NCBI GenBank assembly: GCA_900095095.1
Contig: FMBT01000582.1
Coordinates: forward strand, 1 to 44,599
DNA length: 44,599 nt
Direction: 5' to 3'
Origin: Fragilariopsis cylindrus CCMP1102
Lineage: Eukaryota; Bacillariophyta; Bacillariophyceae; Bacillariales; Bacillariaceae
The notes under the pieces are model-generated. The model ran no database searches, was not told where the DNA came from, and was given only the letters and a program-made list of their open reading frames with translations. The position numbers and the translations under genes were made by a program. This document shows, piece by piece, positions 10,643 to 21,878 of this stretch (position 1 is its first letter; every line of letters begins with the position of its first letter).

Positions 10643-11229
10643 ATGTCGACGACTATGATGATGATGAAAAAATCAATTGTTGCTGTTATTGTTGGACTTC
10701 AATTATTAGCAGCGATGATGACAATAACGACAACAACGAACGTCTTTGTTTCTTCCTTCAGTCCACCATCTCAGCAACGTGTTGTTCGCCAACAATTATC
10801 ACAAGAATCTCGACAGTCAGAATCACGTTCATGGAGGAATATTAAGCTTAGTGCATCAGAAAATGATGATGAACCTGAACCAGAATCACAAGGTTTAATA
10901 TTTGGTGATGCGATTGAAAGTGAAATGAATGCAGTAAAGGGAGCAAATGAATATGATTTTGGTCAAATTGATTATTTAGCATTAGCAAAACAAAGAGCGG
11001 CAAATAAACCCGAATCAAATAATAATGTTGCTGGTGATGATGAATGGATGGACTTAGCAAAGAAAAAGAAGAACAATTTGGTAAAATTGATGATTGGGAA
11101 AATTCACAAAAGGAGGCAGGGAATGCTGATAGTCAAAGTTTATTAATGTTTAATACTGAGCAACCGACTGATGTGGATGGTGGTAGTGAAGATAGTGACG
11201 ATGACGAACCAAAATTATTACTACTGTAA
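10643..11229 (+). CDS. Conserved-looking, probably plastid-targeted protein of unknown function
   Basis: ATG at 10643. The N-terminus is a hydrophobic signal (SIVAVIVGLQLLAAMMTI) followed by NVFVSSFSPP, resembling the signal/transit junction of diatom plastid proteins. The mature part reads YDFGQIDYLALAKQRA and DDEWMDLAK. The frame then changes at AAA 11059-11061, and adding one A continues as EKEEQFGKIDDWENSQKE...DSQSLLMFN to the stop at 11229 (195 aa). The junction lies inside a repetitive A-rich lysine/glutamate stretch, so it is probably a homopolymer miscall. As written, the upstream frame stops at 11146. The C-terminus is acidic (GGSEDSDDDEP). Function not recognised. Confidence 0.7.
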
Positions 11230-11757
11230 AAGATAAAATGAAAATAATTCTATACAATTGCTAACATGCATTATGATAATGCATTACAAAGAAAGACAAA
11301 TCAAGAGTAACGACGACGATGATAGATCATACGGACATGGTATTCTAAGCTTACCAGCAGCCAATATAGCAATAATAAATAATGGATACACATTTTGTTC
11401 AGTTCATGATTTTTCTCCCATATTAAATATAGAAGAAACAAGAAAACCTGCCCTGTTCGTTCGTCTGTATTTTCTGTAAGTTATGCTTTATATTCTACAC
11501 TATCAATGAATGGATCAACCAACGTAAGCTACTGACCATGTTCATATGTTTGCCGCGCCCAAAGAACAGTACTACTGAAATAGAATTCTAGCTAGTCGAA
11601 TCGAATGGAATCGACGCACGCCTTCCTTTCCGATACTACCCATCAAAAAGCAGAAATCATACACACGCAATAGAAGTTGACTATTGCAAAGGCGAGTGAG
11701 TCAGTCGGGTGATAACGAAAACAACATATCATATGTATGCCAGTAATAAGTTTTTAT
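11230..11757. other. Intergenic between convergent genes
   Basis: 3' flanks of two converging genes. Small ORFs without coding character; nothing else seen. Confidence 0.55.
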
Positions 11758-12957
11758 TTATAATCCTTTATTATATTTAAATGATTGTATTACAGTACCA
11801 CTTTCTTCATCTTTGAAATGATGAAATTTGGATTCTAATTCTTCTGACGATATAGTACCAATTTGTGGAAATAATGCTATTGTTGCTGGTAAACCAAAAC
11901 TAAATCCTAATAAGATAAATATTGTATTCAATATAAGTGTTGTATGTTTCTTAAGAAGCAAACGTTTCAAATGTATAGAATGGACTGATAAATTATCTAT
12001 TATAGATAAACCAATAGGTGGTAATAAAAATATTGGTAATGGTAATATCATTCTTGATATTACCATATCTGTTAATGCTTTTTTTGCTGCAATTTGTGAT
12101 GAACCAGCAATCACAACCCTCACTTCTTTTTGTTCGTGTGCCTGTTCGTTATTATTGTTTTGTTGTGGTTGTTGTTCATGATATATATTTATACCAGTGG
12201 TTAATTCATTTCGTCTCATTAATATAACATTAATTGCCGAAGCTGTTATAATTGCAGGTAAGGCAATAAATTTTTGTAATTTAATTTTTTTTATAGTCGA
12301 TATCGATGTTGATCGATCGATCATAGTTTTTAATCCGATTGATACACCACATGCACCAGATACAGCACCAATATATCCTTGTCCTAATGTAATATAGTTT
12401 GTTGGTTGTGTCTTATTACCATTATAATAATTAATTAATGCATTATGTGTTTGATTGAACCATTGGGAACATATTATTGTTATTGGTGTTGTTGCCATTA
12501 ATGCACCTAAACATAATGGTGTATTAAATGGTAAATAACCTGACATACGGAATGGACGTGGGATTACTTCACCAGTATCTGGATGTATAGCACTTTCAAC
12601 GATACGACGTGATTCCCATAGTAACTGAGTTTGTTCCGTGGTTAATTTTTCTGCATTTGTTTTTGCAATATCATAATCTATTAAAATTTGTTTGGAATTT
12701 TGAATTTGTAATTCTGTATAAAATAATGTACGTGGATCAACTAAATCTAACATTTTTTGGAATCGACCATAATATGTCTTCTGATTATATTTATCACCAT
12801 TCAATGAGAACTGTGGTATTTCAATTTCATCGTGTTGTAGAGACGACGACGATGACGACGATGATGACGACGAGTATGAACCTGTAGAAGTAGTAGTACT
12901 AGATTCTTGAGGATATGTACTTCTTGGTGTAGTAGTAGTAGTTGATGACGACGACAT
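11758..12957 (-). CDS. Sideroflexin (mitochondrial inner-membrane amino-acid carrier family)
   Basis: 399 aa, intact, ATG at 12957. Family marks are TYYGRFQKMLDLVDPRTLFY near residue 62, the hallmark HPDTGEVIPRPFRMSGYLPFN (split by family convention into HPDTGE and RMSGYLPFN), SQWFNQTHNALINYYN, several membrane segments (LGALMATTPITIIC; YIGAVSGACGVSIGL; FIALPAIITASAINVILM; MILPLPIFLLPPIGLSII; LILNTIFILLGFSFGLPATIALFPQ) and the C-terminal Phe/Pro-rich end. Animal sideroflexin 1 moves serine into mitochondria; the substrate here is not known. A Ser/Thr-rich N-terminal extension (about 45 aa) and a Gln/Asn insert (QQPQQNNNN) are lineage features. The leader has a (TACGA)n repeat. Confidence 0.93.
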   Translation of the reverse strand: MSSSSTTTTTPRSTYPQESSTTTSTGSYSSSSSSSSSSSLQHDEIEIPQFSLNGDKYNQKTYYGRFQKMLDLVDPRTLFYTELQIQNSKQILIDYDIAKTNAEKLTTEQTQLLWESRRIVESAIHPDTGEVIPRPFRMSGYLPFNTPLCLGALMATTPITIICSQWFNQTHNALINYYNGNKTQPTNYITLGQGYIGAVSGACGVSIGLKTMIDRSTSISTIKKIKLQKFIALPAIITASAINVILMRRNELTTGINIYHEQQPQQNNNNEQAHEQKEVRVVIAGSSQIAAKKALTDMVISRMILPLPIFLLPPIGLSIIDNLSVHSIHLKRLLLKKHTTLILNTIFILLGFSFGLPATIALFPQIGTISSEELESKFHHFKDEESGTVIQSFKYNKGL

Positions 12958-12990
12958 TATTTTTAATGTTGATTTTGAATATCGATAAGA

Positions 12991-13017
12991 TACGATACGA
13001 TACGATACGATACGATA
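12991..13017. repeat. (TACGA)n pentanucleotide repeat
   Basis: About five 5-bp units lie 33 bp upstream of the sideroflexin ATG, in its probable 5' leader. Confidence 0.85.
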
Positions 13018-14021
13018 CTAAGTACCGTGTGACAAAGTTATTTGACTTGACAGACGACTCAAGATTTCTGTATCGTCACGCTTCCTTCTAATTAACTATA
13101 GCTAGTAGTTAAACATTAGAATGATATCGTCGTCTCTTCTTCTCCGTTCAACCTTTTTCTTCTACCTACTGTACGACGAGGATACCAGGTACAGTAACGT
13201 TAGATGGCAACCACGGAATAGCAGAATTTAGTTTAAGAAGAAAATAAAATGGAGAAATTCGCCCTCCTCGAGGACAGTTCGAAATGGAAAATCACGTCGT
13301 CACAGCGCCCATAACAACCATACATGACGTGTCAACCAACTCGCGCGGCACCGCACGTGCACGATGCGCACGTTGTATTACTACCAGTACTTTGTATCAC
13401 TATAATTTGTGTACAAGAAGCCCCACACACCTAGCTACTACACACACCACCCCTTTGATACAACAATGTACTGTAGTATGGAAGTTATGTTCATTACAGG
13501 AGGGTACTGGTATGCTGCAAGTAAGTAGGACTAAACAAAATCAGTAGTAGGTAGGTAGGTAGGTAGGTTACACACACACACACACACAATGAACTAGGAA
13601 GGTTATTTAAAAAAGAGATGTTTGACAAGTAGTAGTACCGATACCCACTCACTCCATGCTATGCCTCTATTTAACTAGCAGACGAGGCATGCAGCTAAAT
13701 AGTAGTATGTCAGGACTTATTTCATAAATAATATTGTTAATATTACTCTATAGTAGAGGTTTTGTGCTTACTATTCTTTATATAATAATGTTTTTAACTT
13801 GGGGGTGTGGTGAAAATGTAAATATGTATACTGTACACATGTGTGGAGGGGGGGGGGGGGGGGGGGGTTCACAAATAGATATTGAATGATAATGTTGTTT
13901 CGTTTGTTGTTCTCTCAATTCATCAAAGATTGAGAAAAGAGTTTGAGTATTTAACGTAATAAAATACCCCGGACGAGTGCGTGACAAAGTTTTGGAGACG
14001 TTTCATGATATTCTACATCCA
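13018..14021. other. Intergenic with microsatellites and a 20-G tract
   Basis: Contains (GTAG)n at 13548-13569, directly followed by (CA)n at about 13570-13588, and an uninterrupted 20-G tract at 13848-13867. ORFs here cross the repeats and look spurious (PPPPPPP on the minus strand). No gene supported. Confidence 0.55.
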
Positions 14022-15908
14022 CTAGTCAACACGATGAACTCGTAGCCTTCTTCTTCTTCGACCTGTTTCGCCTTTACCAGATTTCGGTTCCTTCTCCTTA
14101 CTGAAAAACTTTTCTACCTTCGATTCTTTATCTCCCTTACTTTCTTTAGTAACCTTGGAACTCTTCATTTCTTTTTCGTCTCCCTTTGATGACTTCGTTT
14201 TTGCCGATTTCAATCCTTTCGATGCTTTACCTTCCTTTTCCGACTTTGATGCCTTCGTTTTTGCCGACTTCAATCCTTTAGATGATTTATCTCCCTTTTC
14301 CGACTTTGTTTTTGCCGACTTTAATCCTTTAGATGATTTATCTCCCTTTTCGGACTTTGATGACTTCGTTTTCGCCGACTTCAATCCCTTAGATGATTTG
14401 TCTGCTTTACGTAAAAATCCACGTGCTGTCAATGGCATCGACATTGATATTGACATTGGCATCCAGTCATAGTCGTCATCACCCAGCCAATCCATATCGT
14501 ACATCATACCCATTGACATAGACATATCCATAGACATAGTCAATTCTGGTGTTGGTGCTTCGGTTTCATCACCAACAGCAGGTGTTGGAAGAAGTGATGG
14601 TGCGACGGTCGGTGGAAGAGGTACAACAGGTGATGTAGATGGTTCCATAGTAGTTGGGGCCATTGTATCATTAAATAAAGGAGTTGGTTCATCAGTACCC
14701 AATACAACAGGTGCTGCAGTTGGTTCAACAGTATCAGCTACAACAGGTGCCGCAGATGGTTCCATAGTAGTCGGTGCCATTGTATCATTAAATGAAGGAG
14801 TCGGTTCGTCCGTTGGATCAACCGGAACAGCTGGTGCCGCAGATGGTTCCATAGTAGTGGGTGCCATTGTATCATTAAATGAAGGAGTTGGTGCATCCGT
14901 AACCGGCGTAACCGGATCAATAGCGGTTGGTGCATCCGTAGCCGGCGTAACCGGATCAACAGCGATTGGTGCCATCGTTGGCTCGTCACCACCAGCCGTT
15001 GTTGGTGCATTGGTGTTCAGCTCACTAGCTGGACACGATCCTGCAACAGGTGGTTCCAATTGCGTCTAAAATTTCGCAGAGAACAAAACGTTAAGACAAG
15101 AGAGAAATATATAGTAAAATGAAAGACAGAGGACGGTTAGGTATGGAGCAATACGTGAATATAGCGGGCAGGCAGGCAGGCAGGCAGGTGGGGATGAAGC
15201 GAAATAAACGCAGAAAGTTGAACACATGATGCAATTACAAAAGTAAACATATATTAATGTAATGAAACTTACAAATTGGACCCATCCAGCACTTTCACCT
15301 TCAATTAATGTTGGATATTCATCACAATTATTTGAAAATGCTATAGCAAAGAAATTAACAATTGGTTCTCCTGCAGCATTGAATGCAAACATATTTAATT
15401 GAATAACTTTAGGAACTTCAGGGTCACTACTACTATCAGAAGCAGCGATGGATGTATAATTAATAATATCACCATTTACAAAGGTACCAGTTATGTTGAC
15501 TTGTGTTAATACCTCAAATGTTTGACCTAATTCTAATACGTCAACATATCCAACACTCACAGGAACTAAATCAGTGATATTGGATTGTGCATCACCAAAT
15601 GGACTAATTTGACAAAATGTTGCAGCAATACCACCATTCCTTGTAACGTTCATTGGTGGGCATGTTAGTGAAAAATCTAATGTTAATTGATATGTGGATG
15701 GTGAACATGCACATAATGCTTGTCCAGCATCCACTGGTGGACTCTCTGCTTCAATACTACTATCAAGATCAGCAGTTAAATCGGATGCAGTTGTTGTGGC
15801 TTCTTGTGCATATGTGATTGTATTTACGGAAAGATGACCCAAAAATGAAATGATTACAAGTACGTATAAAAATGAAGAGCACATGCTTATAGTTCTCGGT
15901 CTCGCCAT
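14022..15908 (-). CDS. Secreted silaffin-like Lys/Ser-rich protein with PT-rich repeats
   Basis: Exons are 15908-15273 and 15065-14022, with a 207-bp intron (donor GTAAGT, acceptor TTTTAG) that joins in phase (GWVQF|TQLEPP), giving 559 aa. ATG at 15908 starts a clear signal peptide (FLYVLVIISFLGHLSVNTI). Residues about 60-215 are a Cys-containing globular domain (CACSPSTYQLTLDF, TFCQISPFG, NNCDEYPTLIEGESAGW). A PT-rich spacer follows, with repeats of DEPTPSFNDTMAPTTMEPSAAP type, then a Met/Ser/Asp stretch, then about four repeats SSKGLKSAKTKSSKSEKGD and a basic tail ending GRRRRRLRVHRVD. The KxxK and KSS spacing in a secreted protein is typical of silaffins and other diatom biosilica proteins (family knowledge), so a role in the silica wall or its organic matrix is inferred. 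The lysine repeats would be substrates for polyamine and phosphate modification. The intron holds a (GGCA)n repeat. Confidence 0.85.
15166..15188. repeat. (GGCA)n repeat inside the intron
   Basis: Five to six GGCA units in the single intron of the silaffin-like gene. Confidence 0.8.
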
Positions 15909-16808
15909 GGTTTGTGTTGTATATTGTGTATTATTATCGGTAAATGTACTATTTCGACTACTATTTCTCTATCTCTCTCACTCAAAAGACACTCTGCGGT
16001 ATTACGAAATGTGTGATTGATTGTATAAGGCGAGGAAGAACGTAAATCAAACAGTTCGGAGAGAAGATCTAACCAATAGAAGTATAGCAGGAGTAGAAAT
16101 GTGAACAGTCCATCGTAACCAGTAATTATTGTCGAATTGAGCCTACAACAGCAAAAACTTGACAAAAATTTGGAATCAAATTTTTCGTCGATTAATGAGA
16201 GTGTGACCTAAGTAACCATAAACGGTATTTTGCAATCTTTAAATGAACATGTGGGGGCATATACAATCTGTCAATTAAAAATAAATATAAGAGCATGATG
16301 ACCTCATAATAATCTTGAACGGATCACACATTGTTGAAATTTTTGTCGAATGAGCGCGCCAAACGTAAAATTTATGACTTTCATATATACATATCTTTAC
16401 GTTGAGAAACACTTTAATATTCTAACCGTTACTGAAGTCATTATTACGGGACAGATAAGATAGAAGAAGCGAAGGGTTCGTTCTTGCTTCGATACAAAGC
16501 AAGATAAAACATACAACATTATTGTTCTTTCTACTATTTGGGGACTAGGACAACGTTCAATTGTAATCCCATGTTATTGTTAAGTGTTAGTCTTAATTGA
16601 GCGCCTGCCTCGTACAAGTGTATCGTGCTTCAATAGTCAATCTCCGTTGCCTTCCAGCTGATACAGAGATGAGTGAGTCGATTCACTCTTAAAAGCGCCG
16701 GTGATACCTCTGTTTATCTAGAGTACGTACAGAAAAAAAGTGATTCATACAGTACTCACTCAACGACTGTCCGTTATAAAGAACCGTTACGTACTATAAT
16801 ATAATGCA
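15909..16808. other. Divergent intergenic region
   Basis: 900 bp between divergent genes. It holds the motif CTTAAAAGCGCCGGTGAT (16688-16705), repeated almost exactly at 25168-25185. No supported ORF. Confidence 0.55.
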
Positions 16809-17850
16809 ATGATAACAACAGCAACATCACCGTCGTTAGATGAATATAAATCATTCCATGGTATGTTATGTAAACCAAAAACAGCAAAACGATGTATTAG
16901 AAAGTTTTGATAATGGTGTTGCATTATTTGCTGATCAAAAGGAATATTATGAAGATGATGATGATGATGATGGTATCAATCATCTAAATCATCTTTCAAA
17001 ATTTGATTTCAATAATAATACAGCAGAATTAGGATCAGGATTACCATTTAATATATGGACGTATTATTTATTAGTTGTTTTAAGTTTAACAGGTCTAAGT
17101 AGTATATTACGTATCACACAATGTTTAAAAGCTGTGGAATATAATTTGATTTTTGATGATAATAATCAACAGGCAGCATTACGATTAGTATTCCGTAAGG
17201 GTGGTGATGATAGATATATAGAATCAACAGAAATAAAGAATGAGAAGAACAAACTTCGTATACCACAAAATGCAATTGATTATGTAATAAATCGATCTAT
17301 ATCACTTGGTCCTCTTATTGATACGACAACGACGAAAAAATCATCGCCATTCTCATCCTCATCATTATCGGAACAGCATAAACAAAAACAATCAACGAGC
17401 GACAACGGCAATGGCAATGGCAATGGCAATGGCAAAGACAACGAGGATGAACAAACAAGTATTCAATTAATAAGATGTTTTGAATATGATTTTGGGTGGG
17501 GTGCACTTTCTGTTATGAGTAAGTTACGTTACGTTACGTTACGTTACGTTTCGATCATATAGGTCTAATTCTTACTCTTCCCCCCCCCCCCCTTTTTCCC
17601 CTTGACAACTGCATACCCATGTCTTGTCTTGTCTCACTACTACTACTGTGCGCTACTTTCATCTCGATAACGATACAATACGTGCACAGTGTTACATTTT
17701 AAATGTCAACCAAATGGTAGAATGCATTTAGTTGAAGTATTTAAAACTGATACATTATTAGGTTATATTTTGGAAAGAATTCCTTTAAAGCTATTATATT
17801 ATGTAAAAGCAATATTACAAAATCAAAAACAGAAACAGAAACAACAGTAG
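16809..17850 (+). CDS. Single-pass membrane protein of unknown function
   Basis: ATG at 16809 opens MITTATSPSLDEYKSFHG...RCIRKF. The frame stops unless one T of TTTT (16905-16908) is removed, after which it continues DNGVALFADQKEYYED without a break. Exon 1 ends at 17518 and exon 2 is 17690-17850; the 171-bp intron (GTAAGT...GCACAG) joins as LSVM|MLHFKCQPNGRMHLVEVFKT, giving 289 aa. One membrane segment, WTYYLLVVLSLTGLSSIL, lies near residue 85 after an acidic Asp run. The C-terminal half has a folded look (IQLIRCFEYDFGWGALS; RIPLKLLYYVKAIL). No family recognised. An internal ATG at 16840 would avoid the frame break but loses the natural-looking N-terminus. The intron starts with (TTACG)n. 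Confidence 0.7.
17524..17550. repeat. (TTACG)n at the 5' end of the intron; poly-C follows
   Basis: Five TTACG units begin four bases after the donor site. A 13-C tract lies further on in the intron (17580-17592). Confidence 0.85.
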
Positions 17851-18724
17851 GCTAGAATGCGGTACAATAACAGTGCTATGCATATAGCCCACAAGCAAAA
17901 AAAGCAGCAAAAAGCAGAGGTATTGCTTGCTACATCTTTATTACCTGGTTGGCTGGTTGGTTGCAGAGAAATTGCAATGGTGAAAATTGTAACTACAGCC
18001 TCGGTCTCTGGTATGAACCGCGAATCGAACCACGATCATCTCTTCGATCTCGTCTTGCTGTTACTACACCAATGCTGCTACTGGTGGCGCTGATTGTGAT
18101 GACAACGACGCTGATGACGAATGCTATTGTAGTAGTAGCTGCTGATGCTCTTGCTGTACCTGCTCTTATATTACTGTGTTTACTGGCGGACTTATTGTTG
18201 TTGAAGGATATCATCATCTTGGTTGCGTTTGGGTTTTTTCGCTTTTTAATTGGTGATAGAGAGAGAGAGAGAAAGGAGAGAGGATCTTGGTTCTGTTTGT
18301 TGCTAGATCTGATAACATACCGATGACTTTCCATACGTAGGCAAATAGGCATCGAACGAGTCAAAGGAAGAAGTCGTTGAAGGAAGATCCAAATCGACAT
18401 AAAAATAATGGAAAGATGGATGAAAGCGTTATTGATTGTATTTATATAAATAATTGGACTACTATTATTGTCTATGGGTCGTATCATATACATATAGGTA
18501 TTTCTTTATCCATATATTTGTATCGTATCGTATCGTATCACATCATCCCACGAAGCATCGTTTCACAAACGCGAGTATATCTTATATCGAAAGCTACCAA
18601 TACGTCACATACTCACATTGATCATACCATTTAGATCTCTTCCATCATTCTTATCATTATCATCTTATGATATAGTTTCAAATTGTTGTTATTATCATTG
18701 GACGAGCTCTCTTCATGTCGAAAT
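17851..18724. other. Intergenic between convergent genes, no supported gene
   Basis: Overlapping ORFs on both strands (17993-18493 -, 17949-18326 +) look repeat-driven and hydrophobic or Arg-rich by chance. A (CGTAT)n repeat sits at 18521-18538 and a GA run near 18258. A small secreted peptide on the minus strand cannot be fully excluded. Confidence 0.4.
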
Positions 18725-19030
18725 TTATTCCTTGTCAACTACTTTCTTACTCATGATCATAACCACAGGGTAACTATCTTCTTCATGACCAATCTTCATC
18801 GATTTCATTAAGTGTGAGGATCTCTCTGTGTTTACTTCCTGGTATCCGTTCTCAGCCAAATAATTGTAAGCATCTTCGAACATACTGAACATTTTTCCTC
18901 TTGGAGAATGAATCGAATATGCACTGTTCACGCCGCTAACATAACGAATAACAGAAATTACTTCAGGGATTTCGCTCCATTCCATTTTACGGGCAGCAAG
19001 GACAATCGAATCTGCGAGTTCTTCAGACAT
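18725..19030 (-). CDS. Small intact protein of unknown function
   Basis: 101 aa from ATG 19030. Composition is normal globular and free of repeats (MSEELADSIVLAARKMEW; FEDAYNYLAENGYQEV; SYPVVMIMSKKVVDKE). There is no signal peptide or membrane segment, so it is probably cytosolic. I do not recognise the family. The gene is a clean single exon, which makes it a good candidate for a genuine conserved small protein. Confidence 0.65.
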   Translation of the reverse strand: MSEELADSIVLAARKMEWSEIPEVISVIRYVSGVNSAYSIHSPRGKMFSMFEDAYNYLAENGYQEVNTERSSHLMKSMKIGHEEDSYPVVMIMSKKVVDKE

Positions 19031-19871
19031 GATTATTATGTTGTGTTTTTTTAAGGTAAAGTAAAAGGATGGTTGTTATATTAGGTTCGGTAGAACTATT
19101 TTTTATTTGCGAAAAATTAAATTATGATAGTTTGTAGTTATTCCCCCTTGGATTCTTTCCCACACATTTTTCCCAGCGTCGTGTTTCGTAACAGTAGCGA
19201 CAATGTAGGCGCGGGAGTTAAATGCAAACGGACATTATGAATCCATCACGTACATTGACTCTTGTCTTGTCGGACAGTACGATTTTCACTGCGCGTTTCA
19301 AGGGTGTGGGGTCAAATCCACAATTTTTTAAATACCAAATCCACTAATTTCAGTAGTAGAATTTAAAAGAATACTTCCTTTTCCTCCTTCCCCCTCGTTC
19401 GTACTACTATCTATTCTGTATCATCGTCAATTGGTGCCGCGCAACCAACTCGAACTACAGACCTCACACTATTACTGTATAATTTGTAACTAAACTATAG
19501 TTTTACGAGATAGTCAAGTAAATAACACGTAAATAACACATAATGTACAATACAATCATCATCGCCTTACGGCTTCCATGTCTCACTGCGTTCAGTTTTT
19601 CTATACACAAGTTCAGTTTGCAGTGTAACAAGTGATCGACGCACAGTAATGCTTGTTGTTGGGTGTTGGGTGTTGCGCGAGTGTAGAAAATACGGGTGCG
19701 CGAAATGGTGGATTTGGTCGAAAATAGTGGTGGATTTGTCCTAGGACCGCGTTTCAAGGAAGGGAAGAACGCTTTCTCAAATTCACACAGCAAATAGAAA
19801 TTTGTAGCTGGTGGTTATTACATAACTAATGGAAGAAGAATTATCCAGAAATGATTGTAAGGAAAGCATAG
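19031..19871. other. Intergenic, possible further repeat remnants
   Basis: Short protein-like stretches on the + strand (MVDLVENSGGFVLGPRFKEG at about 19708; KFVAGGYYITNGRR at about 19798) lie in one frame, separated by a TAG. They may belong to the decayed ORF downstream. Otherwise nothing is seen. Confidence 0.4.
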
Positions 19872-19948
19872 AGTGATGTTTGTGGCACATGCTATAAATT
19901 TCACATGTGGCAAAAGGGCGGTGGAATTTTTTGTCATGGTGTGGAAGG

Positions 19949-19980
<32 letters not shown>

Positions 19981-20366
19981 CTGACAGTGATTTAGATTCC
20001 GACTACGAAGACGACTATGATCATGGAGACAACTAGGACCCGGAAGAGCTGCTAGTCGACTCAGATGATGATGAAGAAGAAGTAGGCAGCAACGATGGAC
20101 AGGAAGATGATGAGGGGTACACTGCAAGCAAACGTGCCTACCTCAATCGTATTGATAACTTTAAAGCTGCTTCAGATGACGACAATGAAGACGATGACAA
20201 TAAGAACGAGAATGATGAAGGTGAAGAAGAAAAGGATGTAATTGCGAAATTACGAAAAGACATAGAAGAGGCACAATCAATGCGACATCTTGTAAGGACA
20301 GCAGTAGTAGAAGCGCAAGAAGACACTCGAAACAAAGTCTCAACGAAATTTAGAGATGGATCATAG
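19872..20366 (+). pseudogene. Decayed acidic ORF with a CxxC motif, possibly transposon-derived
   Basis: One + frame reads SDVCGTCYKFHMWQKGG, a poly-Glu run, then SDLDSDYEDDYDHGDN, TAG (20034), DPEELLVDSDDDEEE, GYTASKRAYLNRIDNFKAA, and a helical end IAKLRKDIEEAQSMRHLVRT...STKFRDGS before TAG 20364. No ATG opens it. Just upstream another frame gives MEEELSRNDCKESIE, suggesting one more frame break near 19869. A CxxC near the C-terminus followed by an acidic tail is seen in some transposase-derived proteins, but this is a guess. It lies just downstream of the sulfotransferase gene on the opposite strand. Confidence 0.5.
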
Positions 20367-20587
20367 TATGATGGATGGATAGAATCAATAATCTGGATAA
20401 TGAATTGTAACATGTGATGTGCGACGATGGTGACGAAGATGATATTAAATATATAGTCACCATTATTGTAATTAAAGGCCTGTTATTGATATAGATACGC
20501 CTATACGAAGTCTTGTATTTCAACCACAATCTTATCCAAGGTTTGATTTTTGTATTGTTATAAAAATATAGACTAACTTCTTTCACT

Positions 20588-21867
20588 TCAAGTCTCCTTC
20601 ACCTTTTTCGTTGGTGCGGTATCACCAACTGAGCTACGACGTCCACCAGCAATGAGCATCGTACATTTGAGTGGGATGTAGAACAAAATCAACGTCCACA
20701 AATATCCAAAAATATTGATACAAACGAGAAAACTTTTATACTTCTTTTTGTCGTTGACGTGGGGGTACGGCGCACCAGCCTCAGGGCACCTTAGTTGTTT
20801 GTTATTGTTGTTGTCGTCTTTGCCTTTGTTACCTACTGCACCCAAAAAATTGCACAAAGGTTCCCAACCTTCTTGCACTTGGAATTCTAAAAACACTTCA
20901 TCTAGATCTAAGTTGTTTTCGTTTGCGTACGATTGCATTGTTGTGCGAACATAACTGTTCCAATTATCGTGATACTGCGACAAAAGTTGTTCCAGCTTTT
21001 TATTGTTATAATCCTGTAGGTTCACAGGGAATAATCGACTGAATGTGCTACCCATAAGTTCATCGGCATTCCAAAATAACGGAAACGTATAAATTGTCAA
21101 AGTCATCCCAAACTGTCGAATGGATGGAATCCAATTAAGTATGCTATCACGTACGCTTCCGGCCCACTTGTTTCCTGTTGATCGGGTCGTCAATACAACC
21201 TTTACCTCCCTTGGGTCTGTTACTACTTGTTTGTAAACTTCTATAATGTCTCTAAAGTAAATACAGGTGGGAAAATCCATACTGCTTCTCGCAAGAAATG
21301 TACTACTATCAATACTTCTGAATTCTCCGTTATTATTGGCACCCAACAAAATTTCCGAGAGGATCTCTACGCGACGCTTATTCGGTGTCATCAACGATTC
21401 ATTATTCCACCAAATTGGTTCGTGTGAGTCGTTCAACTCCAAAGGCGATAAAGATTCTAGTTCTTGCCAAAGTGGAATAAATTCGGGATGTTTAAAAGCA
21501 TCTTCCATATGAAACGCTGGACCAAGACCAAGCTGAACGATGGATTCTTTAAATGACATTGTTCCTTATAATCAAATTGTTTGATTATTATTCATTCGAA
21601 GGGGGGGGGGGGGGGGGGGGAGAGAGAGAGAAGAAAATATTGAGATTTGTGCATTCACGTACTGACATAGCATAAATGTCTAATAAACACGCCGCCTGTT
21701 TTTATGTTTTGTCATTTCTCACCTGTTCGACCCAATCCAGCCCCAACAACGTGTTTGGCCTGGATTGTGGATGCTGAAGCTGCTACATTGGTAGGAATAG
21801 AAGCAAAGAAGGCTGCCAGTACTGTCACGAAAAGTAATAGCGATCTTGAAATCATCAGGGTTGCCAT
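20588..21867 (-). CDS. Membrane-anchored sulfotransferase-family protein
   Basis: Exon 1 (21867-21723) has ATG 21867, a signal/anchor (SRSLLLFVTVLAAFFASIP) and the start of the family P-loop region (HVVGAGLGRTG). The 158-bp intron (GTGAGA...ATAAG) joins exon 2 (21564-20588) as GRTG|TMSFKESIVQLGLGPAFHMED. That is the canonical N-terminus of the Sulfotransfer_4 family (GxGRTGTxSxKxAL...GxGPCYHM). Further blocks are DFPTCIYFRDIIEVYK, VKVVLTTRSTGNKWAGSV (the PAPS 3'-phosphate region with R and S) and GWEPLCNFLG near the end. A C-terminal hydrophobic segment (INIFGYLWTLILFYIPL) follows the catalytic domain. The protein is 373 aa. It would transfer sulfate from PAPS in the endomembrane system; the acceptor is unknown. 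The intron contains a 20-G tract. Confidence 0.88.
21601..21630. repeat. (G)20(AG)n tract in the sulfotransferase intron
   Basis: Twenty Gs followed by AG dinucleotides, inside the intron. Confidence 0.85.
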
Positions 21868-21878
21868 CTTCGCTCCGT

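Noticed and set aside
17993-18040. Possible tRNA T-arm GGTTCGATTC on the minus strand
   Set aside because: The flanking stems do not pair and no cloverleaf can be built.
17949-18326. 125-codon hydrophobic ORF
   Set aside because: Overlaps an equally weak ORF on the other strand in repeat-rich DNA; no family signature or clear start context.
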